Assembly (NCBI GenBank): GCA_018242765.1
Contig: JAFEBH010000028.1
Coordinates: 1 to 64,000, forward strand
Length of the DNA stretch: 64,000 bases
Reading direction: 5' to 3'
Source: Nitrospira sp.
GTDB taxonomy: Bacteria; Nitrospirota; Nitrospiria; Nitrospirales; Nitrospiraceae
A program made the position numbers and the translations under genes. Under the pieces are notes generated by a model. The model did no database searches and was not told the origin of the DNA. It saw only the letters and a list, made by a program, of their open reading frames with translations. Below, one piece after another: positions 54,579 to 63,254 of this stretch. The first letter of the stretch is position 1. Every line of letters starts with the position of its first letter.

Positions 54579-55106
54579 ATGGGACTGATCCAGTTGGGAC
54601 GTCACGAGAAGGATGGGGTTCCGGATGTCATTACGGGATCGCTTGAAAAGGCCGTCAACTGGGCCAGAAAGGGTTCTCTTTGGCCAATGACCTTCGGGCT
54701 CGCCTGTTGTGCCATAGAAATGATGGCTGCTGTCTCGTCACGATATGATATGGATCGTTTTGGGGCGGGTGTGTTCCGTGGGTCGCCACGGCAATCTGAT
54801 TTGATGATCGTGGCAGGCACTGTCTGTCGTCGGATGGCGCCGGTCATCCGAAAAATCTATGATCAGATGCCAGAGCCGAAGTACGTGATTGCGATGGGTT
54901 CCTGTGCCACGTCTGGGAATATTTACGATAGTTATCCTGTCGTACAGGGCGTCGACCGCTTTATTCCGGTTGATATTTATGTGCCCGGTTGTCCCCCAAC
55001 CCCAGAGGCTCTCTTGGACGGTATCCTCAAGCTGCAAGAGCGTATCATGCAAAAGCGCGTGTTTGTGGCTCAGCCTGATCAGGTGAAGGCGAATTTGAAG
55101 GTCTAA
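54579..55106 (+). CDS. nuoB: NADH-quinone oxidoreductase subunit B
   Basis: A 175-residue peripheral-arm subunit that binds cluster N2, the last iron-sulfur centre before quinone. Ligands are in [23 protein letters not shown] and [15 protein letters not shown]. The start at 54579 ([10 protein letters not shown]) avoids a long overlap with nuoA. It follows nuoA by seven bases and precedes nuoC by nine. Confidence 0.97.
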   Translation: MGLIQLGRHEKDGVPDVITGSLEKAVNWARKGSLWPMTFGLACCAIEMMAAVSSRYDMDRFGAGVFRGSPRQSDLMIVAGTVCRRMAPVIRKIYDQMPEPKYVIAMGSCATSGNIYDSYPVVQGVDRFIPVDIYVPGCPPTPEALLDGILKLQERIMQKRVFVAQPDQVKANLKV

Positions 55107-55115
55107 CGCACGGTC

Positions 55116-55613
55116 ATGCATCCTCTCTTACTTCGGGTTCAGCACACGTTCTCGGTCGGCGTGGTCAGCGTCAGCGAATGGCGTGGTGATGTGGCTGTGA
55201 CGGTTACTCGTGACAAGCTTCACGAGGTTGCCCAATTCCTACGCGATGATCCAGGGATGGATTTTGACTATATCGTTCATGTGAGCTCTGTGGATTGGCC
55301 GGATGATGAAGAGCGATTTGAGGTGGTTTGGGAGTTCTATTCGATTCGAAAACGCCAGCGGATCCGACTTAAAGTTCGGGTGCCCGAGTCAGATTGTGTG
55401 GTGGATTCTTTGACGGATCTCTGGAAGGGGGCGGACTTCATGGAGCGTGAAGTCTATGACATGATGGGGATCCGATTCCGGAACCATCCGGATCTTCGTC
55501 GCATTCTGATGCCGGATGACTATACTGAGGGGTATCCCTTGCGAAAAGACTTTCCGTTGCGTGGTAAAGGATGGCGAGACACGTTTGAATTTTTGGATGA
55601 AGTGCAGCGCTAG
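55116..55613 (+). CDS. nuoC: NADH-quinone oxidoreductase subunit C
   Basis: A 165-residue peripheral-arm subunit. The family signature ADFMEREVYDMMGIRFRNHP and DLRRILMPDDYTEGYPLRKDF is complete. nuoC and nuoD are separate genes here, not fused as in E. coli. nuoD starts 14 bp downstream. Confidence 0.96.
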   Translation: MHPLLLRVQHTFSVGVVSVSEWRGDVAVTVTRDKLHEVAQFLRDDPGMDFDYIVHVSSVDWPDDEERFEVVWEFYSIRKRQRIRLKVRVPESDCVVDSLTDLWKGADFMEREVYDMMGIRFRNHPDLRRILMPDDYTEGYPLRKDFPLRGKGWRDTFEFLDEVQR

Positions 55614-55627
55614 GGTTGAAGAGTCGC

Positions 55628-56872
55628 ATGGCCTTTGAAGATCAAAGAACCACCGTCTACAAGGTGGATCCCGAACATCCGGAAAGCGAAACGCTTCCCA
55701 CGCTGCGCACGGAGGAGCTCCTGCTTAACATGGGGCCCCAACACCCGAGCACGCATGGTGTGCTCAAGGTGATCTTAGAGTTGGAGGGGGAGCGGCTGGT
55801 GAAATCGACTCCGGTCATGGGTTATCTCCATCGTGGGGTTGAAAAGCTCGCAGAAGATGGGACCTACCACCAGTTCATTCCCCACACCGACCGACTGGAC
55901 TATGTCTGCGCGATGTACAACAACTTTGCCTATTGTCGCGCCGTTGAAAAACTCCTGAATCTACAAGTGCCGGAGCGGGCAGAGTACTTGCGGACGATCG
56001 TCGCGGAAGTTCAGCGCATCATCGGGCACCAATTTTGGCTAAGTGCTCAGGCGCTCGACATTGGTGCCATGACCGTCTTTTTCTACTGCTTTCGAGATCG
56101 TGAAATCTTGCTGGACTGGTTTGACGAACTGTGCGGAGCCCGTCTCACGACTAGCTGGTATCGAATCGGTGGAGTTGAGCGCGACTTGACCCCGTCGTTG
56201 ATCGATAAGCTGAAACAGTTTCTCGACTATTTCCCACCGAAGATCGATGAATACCAGGTATTTCTTGAAAAAAATCGCATTTGGCTGGGACGTACTAAGG
56301 GGGTCGCCGTTATTTCTGCGGAAGATGCCGTTAATTTTGGACTGAGCGGGCCTGTTCTGCGTGGGTCCGGCGTGGACTATGATCTGCGCAAGTATGAACC
56401 CTATAGTGCGTATCCGAAGTGTGAGTTCAGTGTGCCGGTGGGGAAAAATGGCGATACCTATGATCGGTACTGGATTCGGATCATGGAATTGTACGAGAGT
56501 GTCAAGATCATCCGACAATGTCTGGAGCAGATGCAGGAGGGGCCCATCATGGCTGATGCTCCGAGCGTGACGTTGCCTCCGAAGGAACGGGTGTTCACGA
56601 ATCTGGAAGCGATGATCCAGCAATTCAAGCTGTTCTCGCAGGGGTTTGATGCTCCGCCGGGAGAAATCTACTGTGGCACAGAAGCCCACAAAGGAGAACT
56701 GGGTTTTCATATCGTCAGTACGGGTGGGGGTAAACCGTATCGATTGAAGATTCGTGCCCCATCCTTCATCCATATGGGTGCGTTCGATCATATGGCCAGA
56801 GGCTACATGATCTCTGATGCCTGCACGATTTTCGGGACCTACGACATTGTGATGGGCGAGTGCGACCGGTGA
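55628..56872 (+). CDS. nuoD: NADH-quinone oxidoreductase subunit D
   Basis: A 414-residue subunit that helps form the quinone site. LNMGPQHPSTHGVLKV carries the quinone-binding His, and GYLHRGVEKLAE, RLDYVCAMYNNFAY and GTYDIVMGECDR are conserved. An in-frame TTG at 55616 exists, but the ATG at 55628 is taken. nuoE and nuoF, expected next, are missing; an 85-bp gap with a heptamer hairpin leads to nuoG. Confidence 0.96.
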   Translation: MAFEDQRTTVYKVDPEHPESETLPTLRTEELLLNMGPQHPSTHGVLKVILELEGERLVKSTPVMGYLHRGVEKLAEDGTYHQFIPHTDRLDYVCAMYNNFAYCRAVEKLLNLQVPERAEYLRTIVAEVQRIIGHQFWLSAQALDIGAMTVFFYCFRDREILLDWFDELCGARLTTSWYRIGGVERDLTPSLIDKLKQFLDYFPPKIDEYQVFLEKNRIWLGRTKGVAVISAEDAVNFGLSGPVLRGSGVDYDLRKYEPYSAYPKCEFSVPVGKNGDTYDRYWIRIMELYESVKIIRQCLEQMQEGPIMADAPSVTLPPKERVFTNLEAMIQQFKLFSQGFDAPPGEIYCGTEAHKGELGFHIVSTGGGKPYRLKIRAPSFIHMGAFDHMARGYMISDACTIFGTYDIVMGECDR

Positions 56873-56874
56873 GT

Positions 56875-56946
56875 GTGAAGCGTGAGATGTGAAAAGTGAA
56901 AGGTAAAATCAGGATTTCATTTTACGGTTCACGTTTTCCCTTTCAC
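56875..56946. repeat. Heptamer-based inverted repeat between nuoD and nuoG
   Basis: The left arm is built from 7-base units: GTGAAGC (56875), GTGAGAT (56882), GTGAAAA (56889), GTGAAAG (56896) and GTAAAAT (56903-56909). After a 9-base loop the right arm ATTTTAC, GGTTCAC, GTTTTCC, CTTTCAC (56919-56946) is its imperfect complement, again in sevens. It fills almost the whole gap. It may be an mRNA hairpin, an interspersed repeat or a deletion scar. Confidence 0.65.
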
Positions 56947-56957
56947 GGAGACGAACA

Positions 56958-59651
56958 ATGGGACTGAAGCCAGCGACGAATCCCGACGTTGAAGCCACAA
57001 GCATTGAGCTGAGCATTGACGGAAAAACCGTCACGGCGAAAGATGGTGTGTCGCTCTACGATGTCATCTCCATGACGGGGAAAGTCATCCCGGCGATGTG
57101 TTACCACTACACATTCGATCCATTCGGTTCTTGTGGGATGTGCCTGGTGATGCAAGAAGGGAAAAAGGCTCCTGTTCGATCTTGTACCGCGAAGGCGGCG
57201 GCGGGGATGGTGATTCGTACCGAAGGAGAAGATCTCTTTCTCGCCCGTAAGAAAGCCGTTGAGAAACATTTGTCCGTGCATCCTCTTGATTGTCCGGTGT
57301 GCGACGCAGACGGGCATTGTGAACTTCAAGATATGGCCTTTCAGCACGGCGTGACCAATCTTGCCAATGCCAAACAAAAGTTCATTCCTGAAGATACGCG
57401 GAGCCCGGTTCTTGACTTCAATATGAACCGGTGCATTGCGTGTGCCGAGTGCATCAATGTCTGCAAGGATGTTTTGATGATTGATGCCTTGCAGTTCATG
57501 AAGAAGGGGGGATTCAACCAGGTCGTCCCCAAAGGGGATCTTCCCCTCAATTGCGAATTCTGTGGCGATTGTTTGGCGATCTGTCCTGTCGGTGCGATCA
57601 CCAACAAATTCTCCAAGTATTTGTATAAACCCTGGCAGATGAAAAAGACGACCACTACCTGCAATTATTGCGGTGATGGTTGCCAGATGTATTTGGAAAC
57701 AAAAGACGAAGAAGTCATCCGTGTCACATCACCATTATCCTGGAAGAATAAGTGGGGTGATCGATCTGACACGGCTAAAGGGCACGGTGGGCTGTGTGTG
57801 CGGGGACGCTTTGGGTTTGAATCGTTGGACAGCCAAAGTCGGCTTGTACAACCGTTGGTTCGTGAAAGCGGGCGCTTGGTTGAAAAGCCATGGTTGGAGG
57901 CCATGCACACGCTCGTAGATCGATTCGTCGAAATCAAAGGGAAGTACGGTTCCGACTCCATTGCCGGCCTCGTGACGGCCCGGTGCACCAATGAAGAGTT
58001 GTATCTGTTCCAAAAACTCATGCGTACGGCGTTTGGAACCAACCAGCTTGATAGTAGCGCACGCTACGGCCATATGAATTTTGTGTTGGCATCCAAACAT
58101 GCCATCGGCCTGGGGAGGACCTCTGTTGATTGGGAGGATCTCACAAAGGCAAAGGCGATTATTGTGATCGGTTCCAACATTACTGAGACGAACCCGCTCA
58201 CGGCCGTGCGCATTAAGGAAGCGGTGCGAGTGTATAGGGCTCAGGTGGTGACGTTCGACAGCGCTATTACGAATATGAGTAAGCTCGCCTCACATCCATT
58301 CTTGATCAAGCCAGGGACGGAAGGAGCGGTGATCGACGGTCTGGTGAAAGCGGCGATTGATCTGGATCTAGTAGATGAAGCGGTCGTGGGGAAACGCCCC
58401 CAGGCGTTTGCGTCGCTGAAGAAGGCAGTGGCAAATCTGTCGATGGACCAATTGACGGCTCAGACTGGATTGGCCAGCGACGTTTTTGGAGAAATCGCCA
58501 GAATATTTGCTGAATCACCACGCTCAATCATTCTGTGCGCGGAAGGAATTGTTCGACGGGCGAACGGCTATCAGAACGTGCTCAAGCTGATGGATCTCGC
58601 CTGGATTACCGGAAAGCTCGGACAGCCCGGGTGCGGTGTGGGTACGGTGACGGAAGAGCCTAATGAGCAAGGGGCTGTCGATATGGGTACGGCTTCTGAG
58701 TTCCTCCCAGGACAGGGTCGGTATGATGATCCTGAGGTGCGAGATCGTTTCGCCAAGGCCTGGGACACGGTGCTCCCTTCTCCGAGCTCGAGTGCGCACT
58801 TGATTGAAATCTTGAAGCGGTGTCGGACCGGACAGATCAAAGCCTTATATATCCTTGGGGAAAATCCACTGGCCACCCTTCCGGCTTCCATGGAAGTTCG
58901 CGCTGGACTAGAGCGGCTTGAATTATTGGTCGTCCAAGATCCATTCTTGACGGACACCGCGAAGCTAGCCCATTTTGTGCTTCCTGCCTGCACGTATGCA
59001 GAAAAGGACGGCACCTTTACGAATTTCGAGGGGCGAGTCCTTCGTGTTCGCCAAGCCATGGATCCGCGTGGAGAGAGCTTGCCCGATTGGCACATCATGA
59101 CTGCGCTGGCTAATGCTATGGGATGCCAATGGGACTATCAGTCTGCAAACGACATCCAAAACGAGATCATGAAGCTGCTTCCTGGGTACTACAATCTTGG
59201 TCAACCCCGCAAGGGGTTGCCGACATCAGAGGGGTGCTTGTCCAAGGGCTATGCGACGGAGGTCATTGAGCGGTATCGGGTGATTCCAGAAAGTAAAACG
59301 CCGACCCGCCCGTTTGCACTGTTAATGGGACAGATACTGATGCATTCGGGGAAATTGTCAACTCAAGCGGCCGGTCTACTCACGATTGCTCCGAACAGTA
59401 CGAAGCTGAGAATGAACGTGCGAGATCTGGAAGGGCTTGCACTGCAAGAGGGCGCGAAGGTGCGTGTGACGTCTGATCGTGGTTCTCTTCAGATTGCGGT
59501 ACAGGCGGATCAGTCGGTTGCCCCTGGCACCTGCTTCTTCCCCGAGCATTTTAATGAGCCCCCAGTGAAAGATTTGATGACGGTCACCGTCGATGCGACG
59601 ACAGGTGTCCCGTCATTCAAACAGATGTGGGTCAACATTGAACCAGTCTGA
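56958..59651 (+). CDS. nuoG: NADH-quinone oxidoreductase subunit G (iron-sulfur/molybdopterin-like)
   Basis: An 897-residue peripheral subunit. Cluster sites in order: [2Fe-2S] Cys48, 59, 62, 76; a His108-Cys112-Cys115-Cys121 site; two ferredoxin-type [4Fe-4S] sites (Cys159, 162, 165, 169 and Cys199, 202, 205, 209); and a Cys235-Cys238-Cys242 site as in molybdopterin oxidoreductases, followed by that fold to the end. The first 230 residues resemble the HoxU/FdhA layout. The start has GGAGA six bases upstream. Without nuoE and nuoF beside it, the electron entry point is unclear; a ferredoxin or another dehydrogenase may dock instead. Confidence 0.93.
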   Translation: MGLKPATNPDVEATSIELSIDGKTVTAKDGVSLYDVISMTGKVIPAMCYHYTFDPFGSCGMCLVMQEGKKAPVRSCTAKAAAGMVIRTEGEDLFLARKKAVEKHLSVHPLDCPVCDADGHCELQDMAFQHGVTNLANAKQKFIPEDTRSPVLDFNMNRCIACAECINVCKDVLMIDALQFMKKGGFNQVVPKGDLPLNCEFCGDCLAICPVGAITNKFSKYLYKPWQMKKTTTTCNYCGDGCQMYLETKDEEVIRVTSPLSWKNKWGDRSDTAKGHGGLCVRGRFGFESLDSQSRLVQPLVRESGRLVEKPWLEAMHTLVDRFVEIKGKYGSDSIAGLVTARCTNEELYLFQKLMRTAFGTNQLDSSARYGHMNFVLASKHAIGLGRTSVDWEDLTKAKAIIVIGSNITETNPLTAVRIKEAVRVYRAQVVTFDSAITNMSKLASHPFLIKPGTEGAVIDGLVKAAIDLDLVDEAVVGKRPQAFASLKKAVANLSMDQLTAQTGLASDVFGEIARIFAESPRSIILCAEGIVRRANGYQNVLKLMDLAWITGKLGQPGCGVGTVTEEPNEQGAVDMGTASEFLPGQGRYDDPEVRDRFAKAWDTVLPSPSSSAHLIEILKRCRTGQIKALYILGENPLATLPASMEVRAGLERLELLVVQDPFLTDTAKLAHFVLPACTYAEKDGTFTNFEGRVLRVRQAMDPRGESLPDWHIMTALANAMGCQWDYQSANDIQNEIMKLLPGYYNLGQPRKGLPTSEGCLSKGYATEVIERYRVIPESKTPTRPFALLMGQILMHSGKLSTQAAGLLTIAPNSTKLRMNVRDLEGLALQEGAKVRVTSDRGSLQIAVQADQSVAPGTCFFPEHFNEPPVKDLMTVTVDATTGVPSFKQMWVNIEPV

Positions 59652-59692
59652 TGTGATGAAGGTGTCTGCTTGTTCATGACCAGGAGCCTACG

Positions 59693-60280
59693 ATGAGTGT
59701 CACGGCTTTGACCAAAAAGATCCTTCATGCGGCCCTGTTCTATGAAATCTGGGACGCGATGAAAGTCACATTTCGGCATATGCTCCATCGACCGATGACT
59801 TTTCAATATCCGCGGGAGCATCGAACGATTCCGGATGCGCATCGAGGGGCACTTGGTTTGTTACGATACGATGACGGACGGGAACGGTGTGTCGGTTGTG
59901 ATTTGTGCGAGGCTGCTTGCCCATCCCATTGCATCAAGGTGATCAGTGCTGAAGATGCCACACGGCCGCTTCAACGGTATGCCAGCGAATTCTACATTGA
60001 TATTACCAAGTGTGTTTTCTGTGGGTACTGTGTCGAGGCCTGTCCCGTCAATGCGTTGGCCATGACCAAGATGTACGAATACTCGACTCATGATAAGCGG
60101 AGTCTCCTGTTCGATAAAAAGCGACTGTATGACATTGGCGAGCGGCATCTCGAGGACGGGAAGAAATATTTGTACGCCCACAATCAAGAAAAAAATGTCG
60201 AGGAAAGTCGCGAGTATCGCTACTATTTTCCGCAATCGGTCGCGAAATCGACGCAGTCAGCTCCGAAGCATCTGAGGTAG
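59693..60280 (+). CDS. nuoI: NADH-quinone oxidoreductase subunit I
   Basis: A 195-residue subunit with two [4Fe-4S] motifs, CVGCDLCEAACPSHCI and CVFCGYCVEACPVNAL, carrying clusters N6a and N6b. The N-terminal helix packs on the membrane arm. It directly follows nuoG with a 41-bp gap, so nuoH, normally between them, is not encoded here. Confidence 0.96.
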   Translation: MSVTALTKKILHAALFYEIWDAMKVTFRHMLHRPMTFQYPREHRTIPDAHRGALGLLRYDDGRERCVGCDLCEAACPSHCIKVISAEDATRPLQRYASEFYIDITKCVFCGYCVEACPVNALAMTKMYEYSTHDKRSLLFDKKRLYDIGERHLEDGKKYLYAHNQEKNVEESREYRYYFPQSVAKSTQSAPKHLR

Positions 60281-60289
60281 GCAAGCAAC

Positions 60290-60817
60290 ATGATTGTGGC
60301 ATTTTTTGGATACTTCGCGTTGGTCAGTATGGCTGCCGGGGTCTTAACGGTCACTCTGCGCAACCCTGTCCATTGCGCATTATCATTGCTCGCATTACTC
60401 ATGCATGTCTCCGGGCTGTTCATCCTCTTGAATGCCGAGTTTCTGTGGGCTGTCCAGGTCATTGTCTATGTCGGGGCTATCTTGGTGCTCTATCTCTTTG
60501 TACTGATGTTGATGAATCTCAAGACAGACGAGCGATATTTTCATTCGTCGGCTCCGTATTTTGCCGGGTTGTCAACGTTAGGGGCGTTCTACGTACTCTT
60601 TCTCCTTCTCCGGTCCCCGTTTGACGGGGCCAAGGGAGGTGCTTCTGCTGGGGCGGTCTTGCAAGAGGGCGATACCTACGCGGTTGGCATCAAGATGTTC
60701 AGTGACCATCTCTTGCAGTTTGAAATCGTGGGGATCTTTCTGCTTGGGGCAATCATCGGTGCCATCGTGTTGGCAAAAACTCCGAAAGCCTTGGAGGCTG
60801 GCCAGGATCATCGATGA
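60290..60817 (+). CDS. nuoJ: NADH-quinone oxidoreductase subunit J
   Basis: A 175-residue, five-helix membrane subunit (ND6-like). [20 protein letters not shown] and AQ-type [20 protein letters not shown] are the family blocks, with the pi-bulge helix region intact. It overlaps nuoK by 4 bp. Confidence 0.95.
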   Translation: MIVAFFGYFALVSMAAGVLTVTLRNPVHCALSLLALLMHVSGLFILLNAEFLWAVQVIVYVGAILVLYLFVLMLMNLKTDERYFHSSAPYFAGLSTLGAFYVLFLLLRSPFDGAKGGASAGAVLQEGDTYAVGIKMFSDHLLQFEIVGIFLLGAIIGAIVLAKTPKALEAGQDHR

Positions 60818-61116
60818 TACCGCTGTCCGCCTATGTCGCTGTCAGCGCGGTCTTGTTTATGACGGGACTACTGGGTGTCCTGATTCGTCGGAACTTTATC
60901 ATCGTGCTCATGTCCGTCGAAGTGATGTTGAATGCGGCGAACATTAATCTGGTCGCCTTCTCGCATTATTTGGAATCGATGGCTGGGCAGCTTGTGGCGT
61001 TGTTTATTATTGCGATTGCCGCCGGGGAAGCGGCAATTGGGCTGGCCATCATCATTGTGGTCTTTCGAAGCAAGATTTCTACGAATGTGGACGAGATGAA
61101 TCTTTTGAAGTGGTAA
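60814..61116 (+). CDS. nuoK: NADH-quinone oxidoreductase subunit K
   Basis: A 100-residue, three-helix membrane subunit (ND4L-like). [17 protein letters not shown] carries the conserved membrane glutamate, and [19 protein letters not shown] the second. It is translationally coupled to nuoJ and followed by a 136-bp gap before nuoL. Confidence 0.96.
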   Translation: MIPLSAYVAVSAVLFMTGLLGVLIRRNFIIVLMSVEVMLNAANINLVAFSHYLESMAGQLVALFIIAIAAGEAAIGLAIIIVVFRSKISTNVDEMNLLKW

Positions 61117-61252
61117 CAGGATGTTGAGAGCGGCATCGCGTTCTGTCTTCAGTGCCCCATGCCCTCAAAACGACCTCCAGCCGATGCAGTAGGACCCGGC
61201 TTCATACGGCCTCCTGGCTTAGCTGAGCATCCTGAGAAAAACGTAGGACTGT

Positions 61253-63229
61253 GTGTCTGACGCAACCGATCTGCTGATCAAATTAATCCCTCTGTTTCCG
61301 TTGCTGGCGGTCATCGCGAACGGTGTCTTTGGCCATCGGTACTCCCACGAAATGGCTCATCGTTTAGCCTGGGGGTCTGTCGGTCTGTCCTTCCTGTGTG
61401 CGCTCGCAGTGTTTGCGGATGTCCTACGGACCGGTGCATCGCATGAAGTCGTCGTCTATCGATGGATTTTTGGCGGCGATTTGGCGATCAACCTTGCGTA
61501 CCTTGTTGATCCCCTGACCTGTGCCTGGTTACTGGTTGTGACAGGCGTGGGTTTTCTGATTCATGTCTATTCTGTCGGGTATATGCATGGTGAAGATGGA
61601 TTCACCCGCTTTTTCACTTACATGAATTTGTTCATGGTCTCCATGCTGCTGTTGGTCATGGGGAACAACTATCTGGTGTTGTTTATCGGTTGGGAGGGGG
61701 TGGGGCTTTGTTCGTATCTCCTGATCGGATACTACTACGACAAGGTCTCTGCTGCGAAAGCCGCATCCAAAGCCTTCGTTGTGAATCGAATCGGGGATGC
61801 CGGATTTCTCCTTGCCATCTTTCTGGTATTTGTGAACTTCAAGACGCTGGACTATACAAAGGTCTTTGCTCAGGTGGGACAGCTGTCTCCTGAGATGGCA
61901 ACCGCTATTGCGCTGTGCCTGCTCGTCGGCGCAGTTGGGAAGTCTGCTCAGTTGCCGCTCCATACCTGGTTGCCCGATGCCATGGAAGGTCCGACACCAG
62001 TGAGCGCGCTCATCCACGCCGCAACAATGGTCACCGCCGGTGTCTACATGATCGTACGGAATCATGTCATTTTCGATCTCTCTCCGGTCGCGATGGAAGT
62101 TGTGGCGTTCGTGGGTGGAGGGACTGCGCTGTTTGCGGCGACGATCGGACTGGTGCAGACCGACATTAAGCGCGTCTTGGCCTATTCGACCGTGAGTCAG
62201 CTGGGCTATATGTTTCTGGGTTGCGGGATCGGCGCCTACACGGCCTCCGTGTTTCATGTCATGACGCACGCCTTCTTCAAAGCCTTGTTGTTTTTGTCCG
62301 CCGGCTCAGTCATCCATGCTCTGTCAGGGGAGCAGGATATTCAAAAGATGGGTGGCTTGAGTAAGCGTATTCCGTGGACCCATCGCCTCTTTCTGATCGG
62401 GACCATTGCGATCGCTGGCCTTCCTCCTCTCGCGGGGTTCTGGAGCAAGGATGAGATCATGGCCCATGCGTTCAACCATCATCACTATTTGCTCTATAGC
62501 CTGGCGGCAGCCGGTGCACTGATGACGTCTTTCTACATGTTTCGTTTGACCTATTTGACGTTCTATGGCTCCTCCAGGATGGATCATCATACCGAGGAGC
62601 ATGTGCATGAATCTCCGATGGTAATGATCGCGCCCTTGATGGTCCTTGCATTTCTTTCTGGTGTCGGTGGGTTGGTATTGGGATTTCCGCCAGAACAGGG
62701 CTGGTTGCACGGTTTCTTGGCTCCGGTTGTGGGTGCTGCGGCTGAACATGAAGCCAGTGGGGGAATGACCGTTCTCCTGATGGGTGTGGCCATTGCCATT
62801 GCCTTGATGGGATGGGGACTTGCGCACTTCCTCTACGCAGTGAGCCCTATGACAGCTGATGGGTGGACTGAGAAGTTTTCCGGTCTCTATCGATTACTTT
62901 TGAATAAATACTACATTGACGAATTGTACGATCTTGTGTTCGTCGAGCCTCTGAAACGCCTCGGAATGATCTTGGACTGGTTTGATCGGACGATCATCGA
63001 CGGGGTGGTACGAGGGGTGGGGCATCTCGCGGATTGGGGTGCCTCTGGATCGACCTGGGTCGAGAAGTATATCGTCTATGCGGGACTGAATATCATCGGA
63101 TATGGAAACCACCTTGCTGCCCGAGAGGGGCGAAAAATGCAGAGCGGCATGGTGCATCATTATGCGGCGATTATTGTTGCGGGGCTTTTTCTTCTGGCCC
63201 TGGTCGTTCAACTTGTAGTTCAGATGTAG
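61253..63229 (+). CDS. nuoL: NADH-quinone oxidoreductase subunit L
   Basis: A 658-residue antiporter-like proton-pumping subunit with about 16 helices. GWEGVGLCSYLLIGYYYDK, LPDAMEGPTPVSALIHAATM and AYSTVSQLGYMF are conserved, including the helix 5 glutamate and the helix 7 and 8 lysine and histidine region. The long lateral helix and last helix extend past residue 540. GTG start; TAGGA lies a few bases upstream. The length is somewhat above the E. coli protein (613). Confidence 0.96.
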   Translation: MSDATDLLIKLIPLFPLLAVIANGVFGHRYSHEMAHRLAWGSVGLSFLCALAVFADVLRTGASHEVVVYRWIFGGDLAINLAYLVDPLTCAWLLVVTGVGFLIHVYSVGYMHGEDGFTRFFTYMNLFMVSMLLLVMGNNYLVLFIGWEGVGLCSYLLIGYYYDKVSAAKAASKAFVVNRIGDAGFLLAIFLVFVNFKTLDYTKVFAQVGQLSPEMATAIALCLLVGAVGKSAQLPLHTWLPDAMEGPTPVSALIHAATMVTAGVYMIVRNHVIFDLSPVAMEVVAFVGGGTALFAATIGLVQTDIKRVLAYSTVSQLGYMFLGCGIGAYTASVFHVMTHAFFKALLFLSAGSVIHALSGEQDIQKMGGLSKRIPWTHRLFLIGTIAIAGLPPLAGFWSKDEIMAHAFNHHHYLLYSLAAAGALMTSFYMFRLTYLTFYGSSRMDHHTEEHVHESPMVMIAPLMVLAFLSGVGGLVLGFPPEQGWLHGFLAPVVGAAAEHEASGGMTVLLMGVAIAIALMGWGLAHFLYAVSPMTADGWTEKFSGLYRLLLNKYYIDELYDLVFVEPLKRLGMILDWFDRTIIDGVVRGVGHLADWGASGSTWVEKYIVYAGLNIIGYGNHLAAREGRKMQSGMVHHYAAIIVAGLFLLALVVQLVVQM

Positions 63230-63254
63230 GTCGTAGCCGAACCCAACGGGTATC

